The notes under the pieces are model-generated. The model worked only from the letters and a program-made list of their open reading frames with translations, did no database searches and was not told the origin of the DNA. 64,000 nt of DNA from Deuterostichococcus epilithicus (lineage: Eukaryota > Chlorophyta > Trebouxiophyceae > Prasiolales > Stichococcaceae): positions 372,001 through 436,000 of the forward strand of contig JAVTLE010000001.1 in the NCBI GenBank assembly GCA_033439295.1, given 5' to 3'. Shown here one piece after another: positions 11,806 through 23,119 of the stretch (positions are counted from its first letter, which is position 1; each line of letters starts with the position of its first letter). Both the position numbers and the translations under genes were made by a program.

Positions 11806-13404
11806 TTACACCCTGGCGCTGGCTGCCTCAGCCTGTTCGGCCATACGCTGCATGAAGTCTTCGTTTATGGCATAGCAGGCGGCCTCCTCGACGCCCGAGT
11901 CCACCTGCGTACCATCCTTCGTAGTCGCAACTGCAAGCGGACGATGAAGGAGCGGCCAAGCATGGCAGGCCCTGCCGCATTGCTGCCACAATTGCGACAC
12001 ACCAGCAGGCCTCTCCGCCCGTGCCGCAGCATCAAGATTCACAGGTTGTGACGTGTGCACGGGCGGGGCAGGAAAGCAGCTTGGATGTCTGCACTGGCAG
12101 GGGCAAGGTCAAATGTACGGTTTGGGGAACACCAGAATGCCGGCGTCCTGCAGGGTCCTGATGCCAGCGCCGCCAACCAGCGGGTTGGGGTCCGTCACAC
12201 CCACCACAACCTGCGGCGGCATTTGAAGAGTGCGCTCAACAGACACCTGCGACACAGTGTCGTCGGATACTTGCCGTCGGATCCGAAGCACACCGCTCCC
12301 CTTGCGGGCTGCAGCGCGGCATCCACGGCGGGCGGCACATCCGGGCGCCTGCTGCGATGGCATCGTGCTGTTGCGGCCACGATGCACTGCCCTGCCTCGT
12401 CAGGGCCCCCAAGCTGCCGGGATTGCAGAGGCTGACACTACCCCGGACAATTGCAGCAGCATCGGCGCCCACTCCGACAGCATGACAACTGACACTAGAC
12501 CCTAAACTCACCCGGGCGACGCGTGCATCCACAAGTGCCAGCGCGCACGGTGGCGTCCGGCCGTAGTGGTTGCACGGCTCCAGGGTCACGTACGCCGTCG
12601 CTCCTGCTGCCCGCTGCCCTGCGGGCGGCGACCAGTTACCAAGTTGGAACCTCGCACCCGCAGGCGCCCCGAAGCTGCACTCGCAGTCTGCAGCGCTGGG
12701 CGCGCCACTAGGCGGTTTCCGTTCGAGCTCCTCCCTGCCGGAAAGCTGGGCCGTCCCGCTGCTGCAAGGCCTGGGGAAGCGAGCGCGGGTGCTGCGGCCT
12801 CGGCCCTCTGTCAGCCCTTGCTCACCTGCTGCTCGCAGCGCGAACACCTCCGCGTGCGGCTGCCCGGCCTTTGGGTGGTACCCCTCCCCCACAACCTGCG
12901 CAGCTGAGGTTTGTAGGGTTTAGGGTTTAGGGTGATGTACAGCGCATCACCGCTGCCAGAACCGCGGCGCCACGCTGCCGCCTTGTTGGCGCCGCCACTG
13001 CAGTCGCCTCAGCGCGTGTCGCGACCCTGGCCTGGGGGACTGTGCCACGGATGCGCCTGCTGCAGCAGCAGCCCGCTGCCGCATGCGGTGCGTCGCAGGG
13101 GAGGTTCCAAGGCCTGCAGACTTCGCCTGCGCGCGCTGGGCAAATGGCTGCAGGCCCGAAGTGTCACGGCCGACCACGGAGTTGGCCATCCAGCGTCTGA
13201 CGCCGCCAGTCGCCAGCCAGCGCCCCAAGGGTCTGCGAACAGCACCGGCTTCCAACATGCTGCAGCCAAAACCCACCTCGCCGTCGCGCACGATGACGCA
13301 GCCGACAGCGGGGTTGGGCGCCGTGTGCCCGACGCCCCGCCGAGCCAGCTCCAGCGCCTGCCGCATGAAGCGCTGGTCGGCCTCCGCATCTGCCACCGAC
13401 GGCG
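11806..13404 (-). CDS. RIBD/PYRD: Diaminohydroxyphosphoribosylaminopyrimidine deaminase (riboflavin synthesis), 5' end not found
   Basis: Exons on the minus strand: 13404-13277, 12895-12826, 12603-12512, 12210-12133 and 11904-11806, all phase-consistent. They encode the zinc cytidine-deaminase fold of Rib[30 protein letters not shown], then [13 protein letters not shown] (zinc His and catalytic Glu) and [13 protein letters not shown] (two zinc Cys). [17 protein letters not shown] and a helix ending in [12 protein letters not shown] follow. The enzyme deaminates the pyrimidine ring after GTP cyclohydrolase II and acts in plastids of plants. An in-frame stop upstream of 13404 shows that a first exon, presumably the transit peptide, lies further upstream and was not identified. 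The open frame ends right after the deaminase domain. Plant PYRD normally keeps a degenerate reductase domain. A GTGTAA donor overlaps the stop, so extra exons are possible, but I find none. Confidence 0.88.
12914..12933 (+). repeat. Interstitial telomere-like repeat (TTTAGGG)
   Basis: About 2.7 units of TTTAGGG sit in the deaminase intron, about 20 bp from the acceptor of the exon that begins at 12895. On the gene strand it reads CCCTAAA. A single further TTTAGGG on the gene strand lies just inside the donor at about 12511. Confidence 0.9.
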
Positions 13405-14867
13405 CTGCGGCCCCCGCTGCTGCATCTGGCAGCGGACATCACACGCATTTGACGTATTGGCGGCAAAAGCAGCGGCTCTGTCTCTCATGGGACTGCTTGT
13501 ACTAGGCCATGAGCTGATGGAACCGAAGCAGTTCTTGCACTATCATTTGTCGTGCACGGCGCCGCTGGAGAGAGAGAGAAAGTGTGTTTACACCCTGGAC
13601 GTCGCCGGCATGCACGGGGTGGCGGAACCACGTTGGGTTGGAAGCGATCGAGCCCTTACCTTGTTGCTCCGACACGGCAGCGCCACAGCACAGGCGATGC
13701 TGTGTCCTGTGCTTGCGAGCAGATTGCATCGTGACAGTCTGTCGAAGCTCTGCCCAGTGCAGATGCCGCAGCTGTGCTGCAGATCGTACCGCATGTACTG
13801 GTGCCCGGCGTGTGAGATTACTTTGCGGAGGTATGCATGAGATGCGAGGGGTCTGCATGCGCATGTGGCGGAGCATGGTGCCTCTGATCGGCCTGCAAAT
13901 TTCGGGCTGGGCTGGCAGTCACAAACGTTTACCGCCAACAAAGAGGTCAAGCCTTCTGGAATGTTCAAAAGCCCGGCGGAACCTCATAATCACAGCATGT
14001 GCGTGCTCCGTGATGTCCTAAAACACCAGAAGCTGGAGTTTGGAAAATTCAGGTGTTTAAACAGGGTTTTGCTGCAGGAGCCAGCGTGCATGTGCACGCT
14101 CGTAATCAGCACTTCCTGCAGCAAGCACGACGTGACACGCATCTGCTATTCAGTGTACCTATTTAATTTGGGCTAGGCGGGCAGAGGATTCAGCACAGCG
14201 TCAGCGATTGGTCGGTTGCTCTTGTGTCAGAGAGGTGGGAATGATGTCGTGTCTGCCCCACGAGTTTGGCCACATGCAGAGTACTGTGCATGCCCTGCAC
14301 TAATCTTTGATCTTGGACCTTTACATTCGCACACGCTGGTCTTTTCGCCAGTTTTGTGGACAGGCTGATACGTACACCGTGCCGCAGGGTAATCCGGACG
14401 GTAAGCGCGGCGCTCACAGGATCATTAATTTTCAGTCCAGACGCCTCGACATGCTTCCCTCAGCGGCAATCAGCGGCCCTGCTGTAGTCCCGGGCCCACG
14501 ATGGTTGGCGCCCGCCCAGTGCACCTGCAGGTTGCGGCACCGCAGCATCATGCAGGCCAGTATGCGGACGCTGCTGCGGCGGCAGCAGTGGCACAGCAGC
14601 ACACACACTACAAAATCGGGCGAGCGGGGTCTGCAGCAAATACGCGCAGGCAAGTCACAGCCAGATTTGACCTGAAAATTTCCGTGCCTGGTTTTGCTGT
14701 TGCAGCCCAGCCCTGTACGAAGAATCAAGCAGGACGTGCTTGCGGTGATGCACCAAGGCATGGCCGTAGCGCCGAAGCATCCGTCCATGCTTGACTTTGG
14801 CAAGCACAGGCCTGCTACCTTGAGCACGCGGAAGCAAATTGGGTGTGTGTGACTCTTGCAGCCGGCA
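13405..14867. other. Divergent region between deaminase and transporter genes
   Basis: It should hold the first exon and promoter of the deaminase (-) and the 5' exons of the transporter (+). I cannot place either exon with confidence. One candidate for the transporter's leader starts after a CAG acceptor near 14863 and encodes an acidic Gly/Ser-rich stretch. Confidence 0.35.
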
Positions 14868-15171
14868 GGGTCGGCGGATCAGGCGATAGCGGCCGCACGG
14901 CGCAGCTGGAGAGGAGCAGCGGCAGCGGCGACGGCGGCGAGGAGGATCAGGGGTCGGGTGGCCAGGGCCAATTCCTGGTGATTCCTCCCGCCTCTGGCTG
15001 GTGTCACTGCCGCCCCACCCACCTGGCATGCTGTGCACGACCCTGTCGCCGCTCAGGCCGCGCACGCAAGGCGTAACCTGCTGGGGCCCAGCAGCGGGCA
15101 GCTGCCCACCGCCGCCAACTGGTGCTCCCACTCCTCGTCGTCACCTGGACCTCGGCCCCCCTCCCCGTGTG

Positions 15172-15330
15172 GCAGCCCTGCCTGGCGACGCTGGTCGCCT
15201 CCGGCATCGCAGGTCGGGTGCTTGGCGGATTGCCTCAGGTCCTCATAGGTGCCTGCATCCTGCTTCCACCGCAGCTCAGCCTGGCGGCGCTGGTCGCCTT
15301 TGGCGTCGCCAACCGCATACTGTACAAGAT
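15172..15330 (+). repeat. Exon shadow: decayed copy of the 15275 exon start
   Basis: The segment at about 15172-15230 resembles the exon start at about 15271-15330 at an offset of 99 bp. The translated match is LATLVASGIAGRVL against LAALVAFGVANRIL. The copy lies upstream of the real acceptor. Confidence 0.7.
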
Positions 15331-18300
15331 GGCCCTGGTCCCGCTGGGGGACTACGTCTTCTTCCTGGCGCAGTTCCAGACGTTTGGTTACTGCCTGGTG
15401 TACTTTGCCGCGCTGGGCATCCGCTACAGGTGAGGATCCGGATTTGTGTTCAACTCTGGCATGGCGCTTTCGCCAATTCTGCAGCTGCAGCACCCGCATG
15501 TGCGTGCTGACGCGCGGATGCAGCTGGCGGACAGCAGGCGCAGGACGGCACAGGGCACAGGGGCCCCCGCATCCTGCAGACAGCCGGCTGCAGGCAGCCC
15601 CGCACTCGTGTGTGTGCCGGCGTGAAGCGGCTGCCGGCCCAGACGCAAATCTCATCAGCAGATACACGCTGTGACAGCCCACAGCCCCAGCCGGGCGACC
15701 ACCACCTCGTGCCCTACAGGACAGGCCCCTAAACCTGAAAGCGTGGCCCTTAACCCTGAGCCATTGTGCCCTGCAGGACGGGTGCCGTCACTAAGGAGCA
15801 GCTGTCTGCGGCGCCCTGGAAGCTGCTGGCGGGTATCGGCCTCATCGAGGCGCTGTCGCAGATCCTGGGCTTCATCGGCGCCTCAAAGCTGCCAGGCGCG
15901 TCTGCACGTTTGGCTGAGTGTCAACAGGTCGGTGCGCTGAGTTGCCAGACCTCCACGGGGGTTTGGACAGCAGTTGTTGCTGCGCCTGCGGCCAGGGGTG
16001 GCAACTCCGTCGCACGAAGGGGCAGGCCTGTCGAATCGTGGCCTGTTCGGAGAGTCCAGGCCATTCGAGGTCCGGCGGCAGCGATGCGTTCTGTCAACCC
16101 CGCAGGCGTGGTGCTGCCGCTGCTGCAGCAGAGCGTCATGTTCTGGAACCTGGGGTTCTCGTCGATCATCCTGCGCAAGAAGCTGGCCTGGCAGCAGATT
16201 GTGGGCGCCACAGCGGTGGTGGCGGGCGTGTGCATCGCAGCGCTGCCAGAGGACGGTGGCACCGGCATCCTCAGCGGGGTGCGCACTTTTCGCAAAGGAT
16301 TTCCTCTGGTTCGCTTGTCGACTCGTTCCTTCTGTTCAGCTCGCGAGGAGGGGCCCATTGATGGGCTGCGATGTCCCTCTGTGACTTGGTGGCCTGGAAC
16401 TCCATCGCAGCTGCTGCCGCAGCCGCCGTCGCCCTTTGGCTCAGCACCGCAAACTGACGAGCGAAATGTGCAGAAAGGCCTCCCCATCTGCTGACGGATC
16501 CGTCTGCCCCCAGGTGCCGATCAAGTACATTGGCATTTTCGTCATCTCGATGGCCTTCCCTGCGCTGGACAACATCACAAAAGAGAAGGTGCGGTGCGAC
16601 GCTGCCTCACTGAGCATGGTGGCCTGTAGCGGACGACGTCGCATGGCCACCTCTGGCAAACGCCACAGCGCATACTGCAATGCGCTGCACTTGTTACAGT
16701 GGTCGTCACAGTGGTCGTGAGCCGCAATGTCCCTGTAGCAGGGGATAACAACGATGTGTTGGGTCCGGAAGGGTCCTGGCATCGTGCCCGCAGGTGTTCA
16801 AGGAGACCAAGGAAAAGCTGAACGGCGAGCAGCTGGACATCTTCGTTGTCAACAGGTAGGGCGTTCTGCTGCCGCTTTCGTGTTCGCCAACAGTTTCTGA
16901 TGACACTTCTTGCGCCTGGCAGCATGTTCCGCCCGCGCCCCTGTTCACGCCGTGATGTCACCTGCTTCCTGCTTCCGGGCGGCCAATCTGAACCTGCGCA
17001 CCATCCCTGGAGCCTGCGCGAGATTGCGCACCATCCTGCATCCCCGTTGCTGGTGCTGCTGCCCAGCTCGCCCTCTGCGCAGGCTGCGACGTGCAGCACC
17101 AACACTAAAGGCCTGATGCTGCCCCTGCTCGCAGCTTTGCCTCCGCCTTCCAGGCGCTCAGCGTGACGCTGATGCTGCCGGGCATCGCCGGCCTGCGCGG
17201 CATCAACTTCTTCGACCTGCCCGCCTACCTGGTGGAAGGTGCGCTTTGTATCTGTGCTCCCCGGCCCCTGACCCTCTCGAAGTCTGAACGTACTTCCCGC
17301 TGCCACCCTCAAATGCCTCCGCGAGCATGCTGCTGTGCAGTGGCGGATGCACCTGCGCAGTCGGTTGCTTGCAAATCCTCATCGACTTCCACGCTTACTA
17401 CCGCTCTCAGGCGTGCTGCAGCTTCAACCACTCCACTGACGTGTCTCATCCCCGGGCGGCCACGCAGGCACAAAGGTGTTCCTGGGCGCCAACGGCAACG
17501 GCGCGCCGCTGCTGCCGATCCTGTATGTGGCGGCCAATCTGGCCTTCAACATCTGCTCCCTCCTAGTCGTGCGCACCAGCGGTGCGCTGCTCGGTTTTAT
17601 TTTTTTTGACATGTTTAAAAATGTAAAGTTCCGGATTACGACTTGGCACCATCCTGACTTGTCATTGCGGCTGGGGATCCTCTCCAGCATTTTTGGCTTG
17701 TGAAATCATGTTTGTGTGTCACCTGCTCAAAGAAGGATCGTCCTGCCACGTGCAGGCGCGCTTGTACATCTGCTGGCGATCGCGGCGCTGACGTGCGCAG
17801 GTCTTCTTTCCTGTCTTTCCTCAAAGAAACCCGTCCGTCACGCTGCGCGCAGGTGCGCTGGTGAACTCGTTGGCGATCGCGGCGCTGACGCCGCTCACGC
17901 TGTGGGCCTTCTCCTTCTCACTGCCGTACCTGGGCAACGCGCCGCAGCTGGGGCCGCAGTTCCTGACCGGCTCTGCCATCCTCATCGCCGGCCTGCTCAC
18001 GTGTGCCCTTTCAAATTGTGTCCCTTTCTTCAGCTAGCCTCTCACGGATGCGGTGATGTCTCTGCGTCGCTGTGATGCGCTGCGTGGCGCTGCTGGGCGC
18101 GCCTGCGCCTCAAGGCCCGAGCAGCCGTCCACACCATCCCGTCACCCAGCGCTGTGTGCGCAGCCGACCCGCTGTCGCCTTCACACATTCTAGGGGGCGG
18201 GTTCGGTCCGGATCTGCCTGACTGACACGCCAAGCCGAGTGCAAGCACGCCGGCCCTGACAGGCACCGCACCGAGCTGTACAGCAAACACGGTGCGGGGC

Positions 18301-18438
18301 CCCATGGCACAGCGCACGAGGGGTGTGCTCCCGGACTGATCGCTTGTTGCTTGACGCTGCTGGCGTGTGCCGCAATGCAGGTACAACTCCACCAGTCTGG
18401 TTCCACAGATCAAGGAGAAGCTGGGCAAGTCCGAGTGA
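15275..18438 (+). CDS. CLT: CRT-like (chloroquine-resistance-transporter-like) plastid membrane transporter, 5' incomplete
   Basis: Nine exons: 15275-15429, 15777-15895, 16106-16278, 16514-16588, 16794-16855, 17135-17238, 17468-17581, 17853-18000, 18381-18438. They give 335 residues in one frame. The protein has about ten hydrophobic segments of the drug/metabolite transporter fold. CRT-family signatures include LYKMALVPLGDYVFFLAQF, LPLLQQSVMFWNLGFSSIIL and PALDNITKEKVFKE. Plant CLT1-3 are the closest family: they move glutathione and gamma-glutamylcysteine across the chloroplast envelope, so thiol export from the plastid is the likely role. The N-terminal leader exon is missing from this model. 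The intron after 15895 starts with GC (gcgcgt) rather than GT; frame and alignment (SKLPG|VVLPLL) both require it. Two introns carry decayed copies of the following exon. Confidence 0.88.
17753..17896 (+). repeat. Exon shadow: decayed copy of the 17853 exon start
   Basis: About 44 bp at 17753-17796 match 17850-17893 at an offset of 97 bp, including the acceptor AG. Translations are GALVHLLAIAALT (shadow) and GALVNSLAIAALT (exon). A GTC follows the shadow quickly. Confidence 0.85.
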
Positions 18439-20206
18439 GATGGGGTCCGCCGTCTGCGAGGGCGGTAATGTGGGCGGAACTGGCGGAGACTTCGGAGACT
18501 TCGGACATGAGGGCTGGTGGCGGTGTTGAGCGCGCAATGGCGACAGCGCCCTAACGAGGGCTGGCCAGGTGCCTCAAGGGTGCTTCCGATGGCTTGACAA
18601 GCCAGCGGCATATGGGGCAGGGGATTTGTGGGCATCGAACTACCCTGTCAACAAACATGCTGCGCTGGGGCAGCAAAACAGCGCACAGATCGTCTCGTGA
18701 GGCATGGTGCGCCCTAAAAGCATTGTACATCAGCATTCATTTCGTATTCTTTGACCCATGAGGCAGTGCTGGCGTGTAGCCATGCACCACAACGCGGCGG
18801 TGATGCTGTACGTCGCCAGAGGGTGGGGGCTCTATGGCATCCAACATCGCACAGCGTCAGCTATCGATCGGTTACATGAGGAGGTGAACAGCTAGTTGAC
18901 ATTTCCTGGCAGCATCTGACGTTGAAAGCTCCTGGCGATGACCCTTTCATCACCTCTCTAGTGCAGGTGTGAGACGCTCGATTCAATTGTTGTAATGTTG
19001 ACAAAGAAAATTTTGCGCTCGTCCTATCAGCCCATTTGCACAGATAGCCGCCTTATGAGCCTCACCTCCTATGCGCCGTGACATTTGTTTGACGATGTAA
19101 CTGTGGCCACCAACACCATTTGCGGCGGCTGTAAGCGCAACACATCAGAACCCAGACACAGCGTGCATGAGCGACTGAGGCATCAATCCAAACTGCCTAC
19201 TATTTCCCTCTGAGATGCTCCAAGCACTTGTGACACGACTGAGGTGCAGAGGCTGCTCTGCCACTTCGATGCAATTGCGCTCCGCGCCATCATGCTGGGT
19301 GGGGGGTGATCAGCATGATGGTGAGACGTGCGGCTTTTCTTACAGCAAACTTGAGAAACAACAACAAACAAGTGAAACTTTTGTACATGCGAACCATCTC
19401 AACAGCATGTTCAACGTCGACAACATTTCCCACACCGTCAACAGCATTTCTAATGACCGTCAGCAGCAAAACTCCAACGTCAACAGAAAATGCCAACGTC
19501 AGCAGCATATCCAACATCAACAGAAATGTCAACCTCAACAGAAATGCCAACGTCAACAGAATTACCAACGTCATCAGCTTCTCCAACGTGCCCAAAATCT
19601 CCGCGTGTGCAGCATGTGGAAAATGAGGATTATGTCACTCTGCAACCCGGCAGAGGCACACATGCGGGCTGCACTGGCGGCCTTTCCCTCCAATGGCCAC
19701 CGCCCAGCACCAGGCGGCACAACATGGTGTAGTCCTTGTAACTCGCCGCCCCATGCCGCCGCTGCAGCGGCAATGCACTGCCCCTTGCTTGGCGGCGGCA
19801 AGGGTGCGAAGGGATGTGAATCCACGGTCACTGGCAGCACAGTATTCTCTCTCCCCAATAGTTAGACCAAAAGAATAGTCCTCTGTGCATCACTGGGGCG
19901 GGGCTGCAGAACACAGCACTGGCTGCCCCAACAGCATTTGATGACGTGCAGAGCGCGGCGCCGTGTGCAGGGCCGTCTCTGCACATGCCATGACGATCTG
20001 AAACCTCGCTGCCGTTTGAGTATACAGATCGAATACATCCCCCCNCCGGGGGGGATCGTCGCCAAGGCAGGAGCTGCCATGCTCGGCAGCTCTCCATGTC
20101 GCTTCTGTGTGTCTGGAGTTGACTTGTCTTGCCGCCTTGAGGGTGATGGCAATACCTTTCCCTCCTTGTGCCTTGATGACTCGGGATGCTTGCGCAGCTC
20201 CGCAGC
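18439..20206. other. Convergent intergenic region, lower GC
   Basis: This is the space between the transporter (+) and the next gene (-). Apart from a minisatellite at 19.4-19.6 kb and an N at 20045, I see no supported feature. Base composition is visibly AT-richer than the genes on either side. Confidence 0.45.
19418..19610. repeat. Imperfect AAC-rich minisatellite
   Basis: Degenerate 12- to 18-bp units built on AACGTCAACAG-like words repeat through this stretch. The plus frames read as Asn/Ser-rich or Gln/Arg-rich, the minus frame as Leu/Val-rich, and none has splice partners. I treat it as a repeat, not a gene. Confidence 0.7.
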
Positions 20207-22633
20207 CTAGCAGACTTCATGCCACAGCTTCCGCGGCAGTGGCGCCGGCTGCAGTTTGCAGACAACACAGACTCCAGACTGGGCGAGCTGCTGCTGCGGC
20301 AACCATTGGTGCATGCCACAGCAGGTGGTAGGCGCAAAATGCACACACTCCAAAGCTTGTGCATGGATGCTGGCATCTTTCAGATGACCGACCATGCAGC
20401 AGACTCAGAGGCCGGCTTGACAGCAGAGCGCGCGTGAACTGCAGAGGCTGCATGCATCGCTGACAAGCAGCCCCAGAGATGTGCCGTGCCCGGCACCGAG
20501 TGCGGTGAACAAAGCAAGGCAATAAGAGGCTGGAAAACAGTTCTTGAGTGATTTCAGACATATAATACAACACGCACCCGGACAGCGGGGGGACTCCAGG
20601 TTGCGCATCATCTCGGCGACGTCCTCGACTTCGTCGGTCAGGCCCTTGAACAGGCCGCCCCCGCCGCCGCAGGCCGCCAGCGGGCGCAGTGCCTCGGGCG
20701 TGCGCCCCGCCCGCACCCAGTCGGGCGTGCGCCGCGCGTCCGTGGCGCGAATGTCGAACAGCCCATGGCCGTCGCTCTGCGGCAGGAGCGCAGGCAGCGC
20801 CGTCAGAAACAGGAGCCGAAGCAGCGCTGTCAGCGACGGGCATAATCCCCTCCCCTGGTGCCAGGCTGCCTGCCCTGCAGCAGCTTCGATCTGACGAAAC
20901 ATGGCACCCAAACAGGTCGGCATGCACAAGCCTCTGGGCCAGCGCCATGCGGCCGGGCAGCAGCCTGAGCTGCCAGATGACTGCCGATGCCGTGCAGCAA
21001 CACGGCGCCGTCGGGTGGCAGCAGCTGTTGCAGCGCCCATCAGCGGCGTGGCTCATCGCACACAGATGCAGGAGCGGGCTGCAGCTGCGCCCAGCGCCAG
21101 GGTGACAAGTCAGTGAAATGAAAAAGTGAAATCCATGAAACACCTGGCCCATGAAGGGGATGGGGGTTGCGTCCGGCGCGGGGCGCAGCTCAAAGGCGAT
21201 GCCCGGGGCCGGCGTCTTGGCGGGCGCCGGCCCGTCATCCGCATCCTCGGCTTCCTGCTTCCGCTCGCCAGCGGCTTTCCTGACAGCGTCCGCCGGCGCG
21301 GCCGCAGCGGCGCCCTTGCCGGCAGGCGTGCCGTCGGCGGGCATCAGCGGCAGCGGCGAGCTGCACGCGCAACAGCTAAGAACTCGAGTCGTGTGGTGTT
21401 GCAGGGGAGCACCCAGCGGAGGTGAAGGTGTCCGAAAATGATGCAAACCTTGCCAGGGCAGGCAGCTCGCTGCTCAGGCGGCACAACAAGCAAGGCGCCG
21501 CCCTGGAGTGAATGTGTGGATGCTAACCTGTAATGCAGTCAGCATGCTCCCGGGACATGCAAGTTGCCATCTCGAAAGTGCAACCAGCACGTGTGACAGC
21601 AGCCTTCAACGGCTGCACTGTTGAGAGGGTGTCTGGCAGCACCTGGCAGCTACAGGCCTGCGGCTGCCCATGATGATTTCGTAATGTATACTGATACGGA
21701 TATACTGATGCACTCAAGTAGGGAGGTGCAAGAGTGGGCGCACTTGGAGGCATCCAGGAAGTTGATGGCGGCGTCGGTCGGCGACAGCGCACCGACCGCC
21801 ACGAAACCGTCCCTGCTGCACAGTTGGCCGCCGGCGGCCAGGCGGCTGCGCGCCGCAAAGGAGGCCGGGGTGACCATGCCCGGTGGCAAGGAGCCTGTGG
21901 GGGCAGGGTTTGAGGTTTATGTCTGGCGGTAGGGTGCGCGGGTTGGCGTCAGAAGACGCAGGGTGCCGGCAATGGGGCACAAGGATCGGCCTTGGCAGTT
22001 TACATGGGAGACCTGGTACAAGCGCGGGCAGTGTGCCAAGCCACGCAGGCGGTGCAGTCGGCAGGATTTGGTGCCAGAAGCAGCGAGACGGAGCCAGGGA
22101 TGATGCCGAGGTGTTAGGCTTGGGGAGGCGCTGTTCAGGGGGGGCAAACGCACACCGGCAGCGGCGGTGAGGCTGATGTGCTTGACGGTGTGCCGCGGCG
22201 CGGCCTTGGGCGCCGGCACCTCCTCCATCGCAAAGTCCTCGTCGTCGGATTTCTCCTCCCGCGGCGCCTGCTGCGGCGAGCCGCGCGCCTGCGCACAGGA
22301 CGACCACACGGTTCCGCATGCCTCAGGGGGGCCCATGGCGCCCCAGCAAGACCCTTCCAATCGCAAGTCCAGATCCTGATCCAGCAATCCAGACGCTAGT
22401 TCAGGCTCTGCCTTACTCTGCTCGCAGCAGCCATCACCGATGCGAGAGGGCCACTCATGGAGGCGGGCACAGGGTGCTGGAGGCAGCAGGAAGGGTTTGG
22501 GAGTCAAGGATGGAAGGGTGTAGGGGTCCAGAAAGGGGAGCTTGCCCGGGGCACCAGGCGCGCCGCGGTCTTGAGCATCTCCTGCTGGTACTCTGGCAGC
22601 GCGCGCAGCAGCGCCAGCCCCTGGCGCACGTGC
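20207..22633 (-). CDS. Unrecognised acidic/Pro-Ala-rich protein (multi-exon)
   Basis: Five exons join in phase on the minus strand: 22633-22555, 22288-22156, 21895-21744, 21360-21144 and 20776-20578. A last exon near 20300-20207 is possible. Segments in order: a helix (GLALLRALPEYQQEMLKTAA), an acidic patch (EEKSDDEDFAMEEVP), VTPASFAARSRLAAGGQ then GALSPTDAAINFLDAS, a linker with KQEAEDADDGPAPAK followed by IAFELRPAPDATPIPFMGQ, and GLFDIRATDARRTPDW ending in LTDEVEDVAEMMRNL. I do not recognise the family. Start and 3' end are unresolved. It lies tail-to-head behind the MYB gene on the same strand, and its first known exon is about 0.5 kb from the MYB stop, so the unplaced 5' exon must be close to 22.7-23.1 kb. 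Confidence 0.6.
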
Positions 22634-23119
22634 CTGCGTGAAACGAGGAGGGGCCTCAGGAAACGAACCTCAGAGGACGAACAAACACCGTGAGAAGGGG
22701 ACGCGAGCAGCAGAGGAGACTCGCGCAGCCGCTCTGTCAGACAACCCGCAAGTATCACCGCCGTCCAGTAAGATCAGACAGCGGCGTGCAGGGCTGCGGG
22801 ACTGCTGGCAGCCCTCGGCGCTGTGGCGGAGGCTGGGTCCGGCTGTCGGGCGCAGCAGCAGCAGCAGAGGCTTGGATGGCAGCCGGAGGGTCCTTCAAGA
22901 CATGCAGCCTTCGAAGCAGTGGAAAGACCAGGCACGAACGGGCGCGCCGTCGTGGTCAGGGCCCAGGCGGAAAGCGGGTCAGCCAGAGAAGCTCATCGAA
23001 TTCGATCGAACACTGTTCAGCTTCAGGGTATGCCGACGGGTTCCAGCTCCAACAGGAAACGATGCTGGAACATGGACTCATGGACTGGAGGTACTCAATC
23101 CACGTTCTCATGCTGAGAG

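Noticed and set aside
19215-19865. Gln/Asn-rich frame over the 19.4-kb minisatellite
   Set aside because: All three plus frames stay open through the repeat, which is what a tandem repeat without stops does; no gene structure surrounds it.
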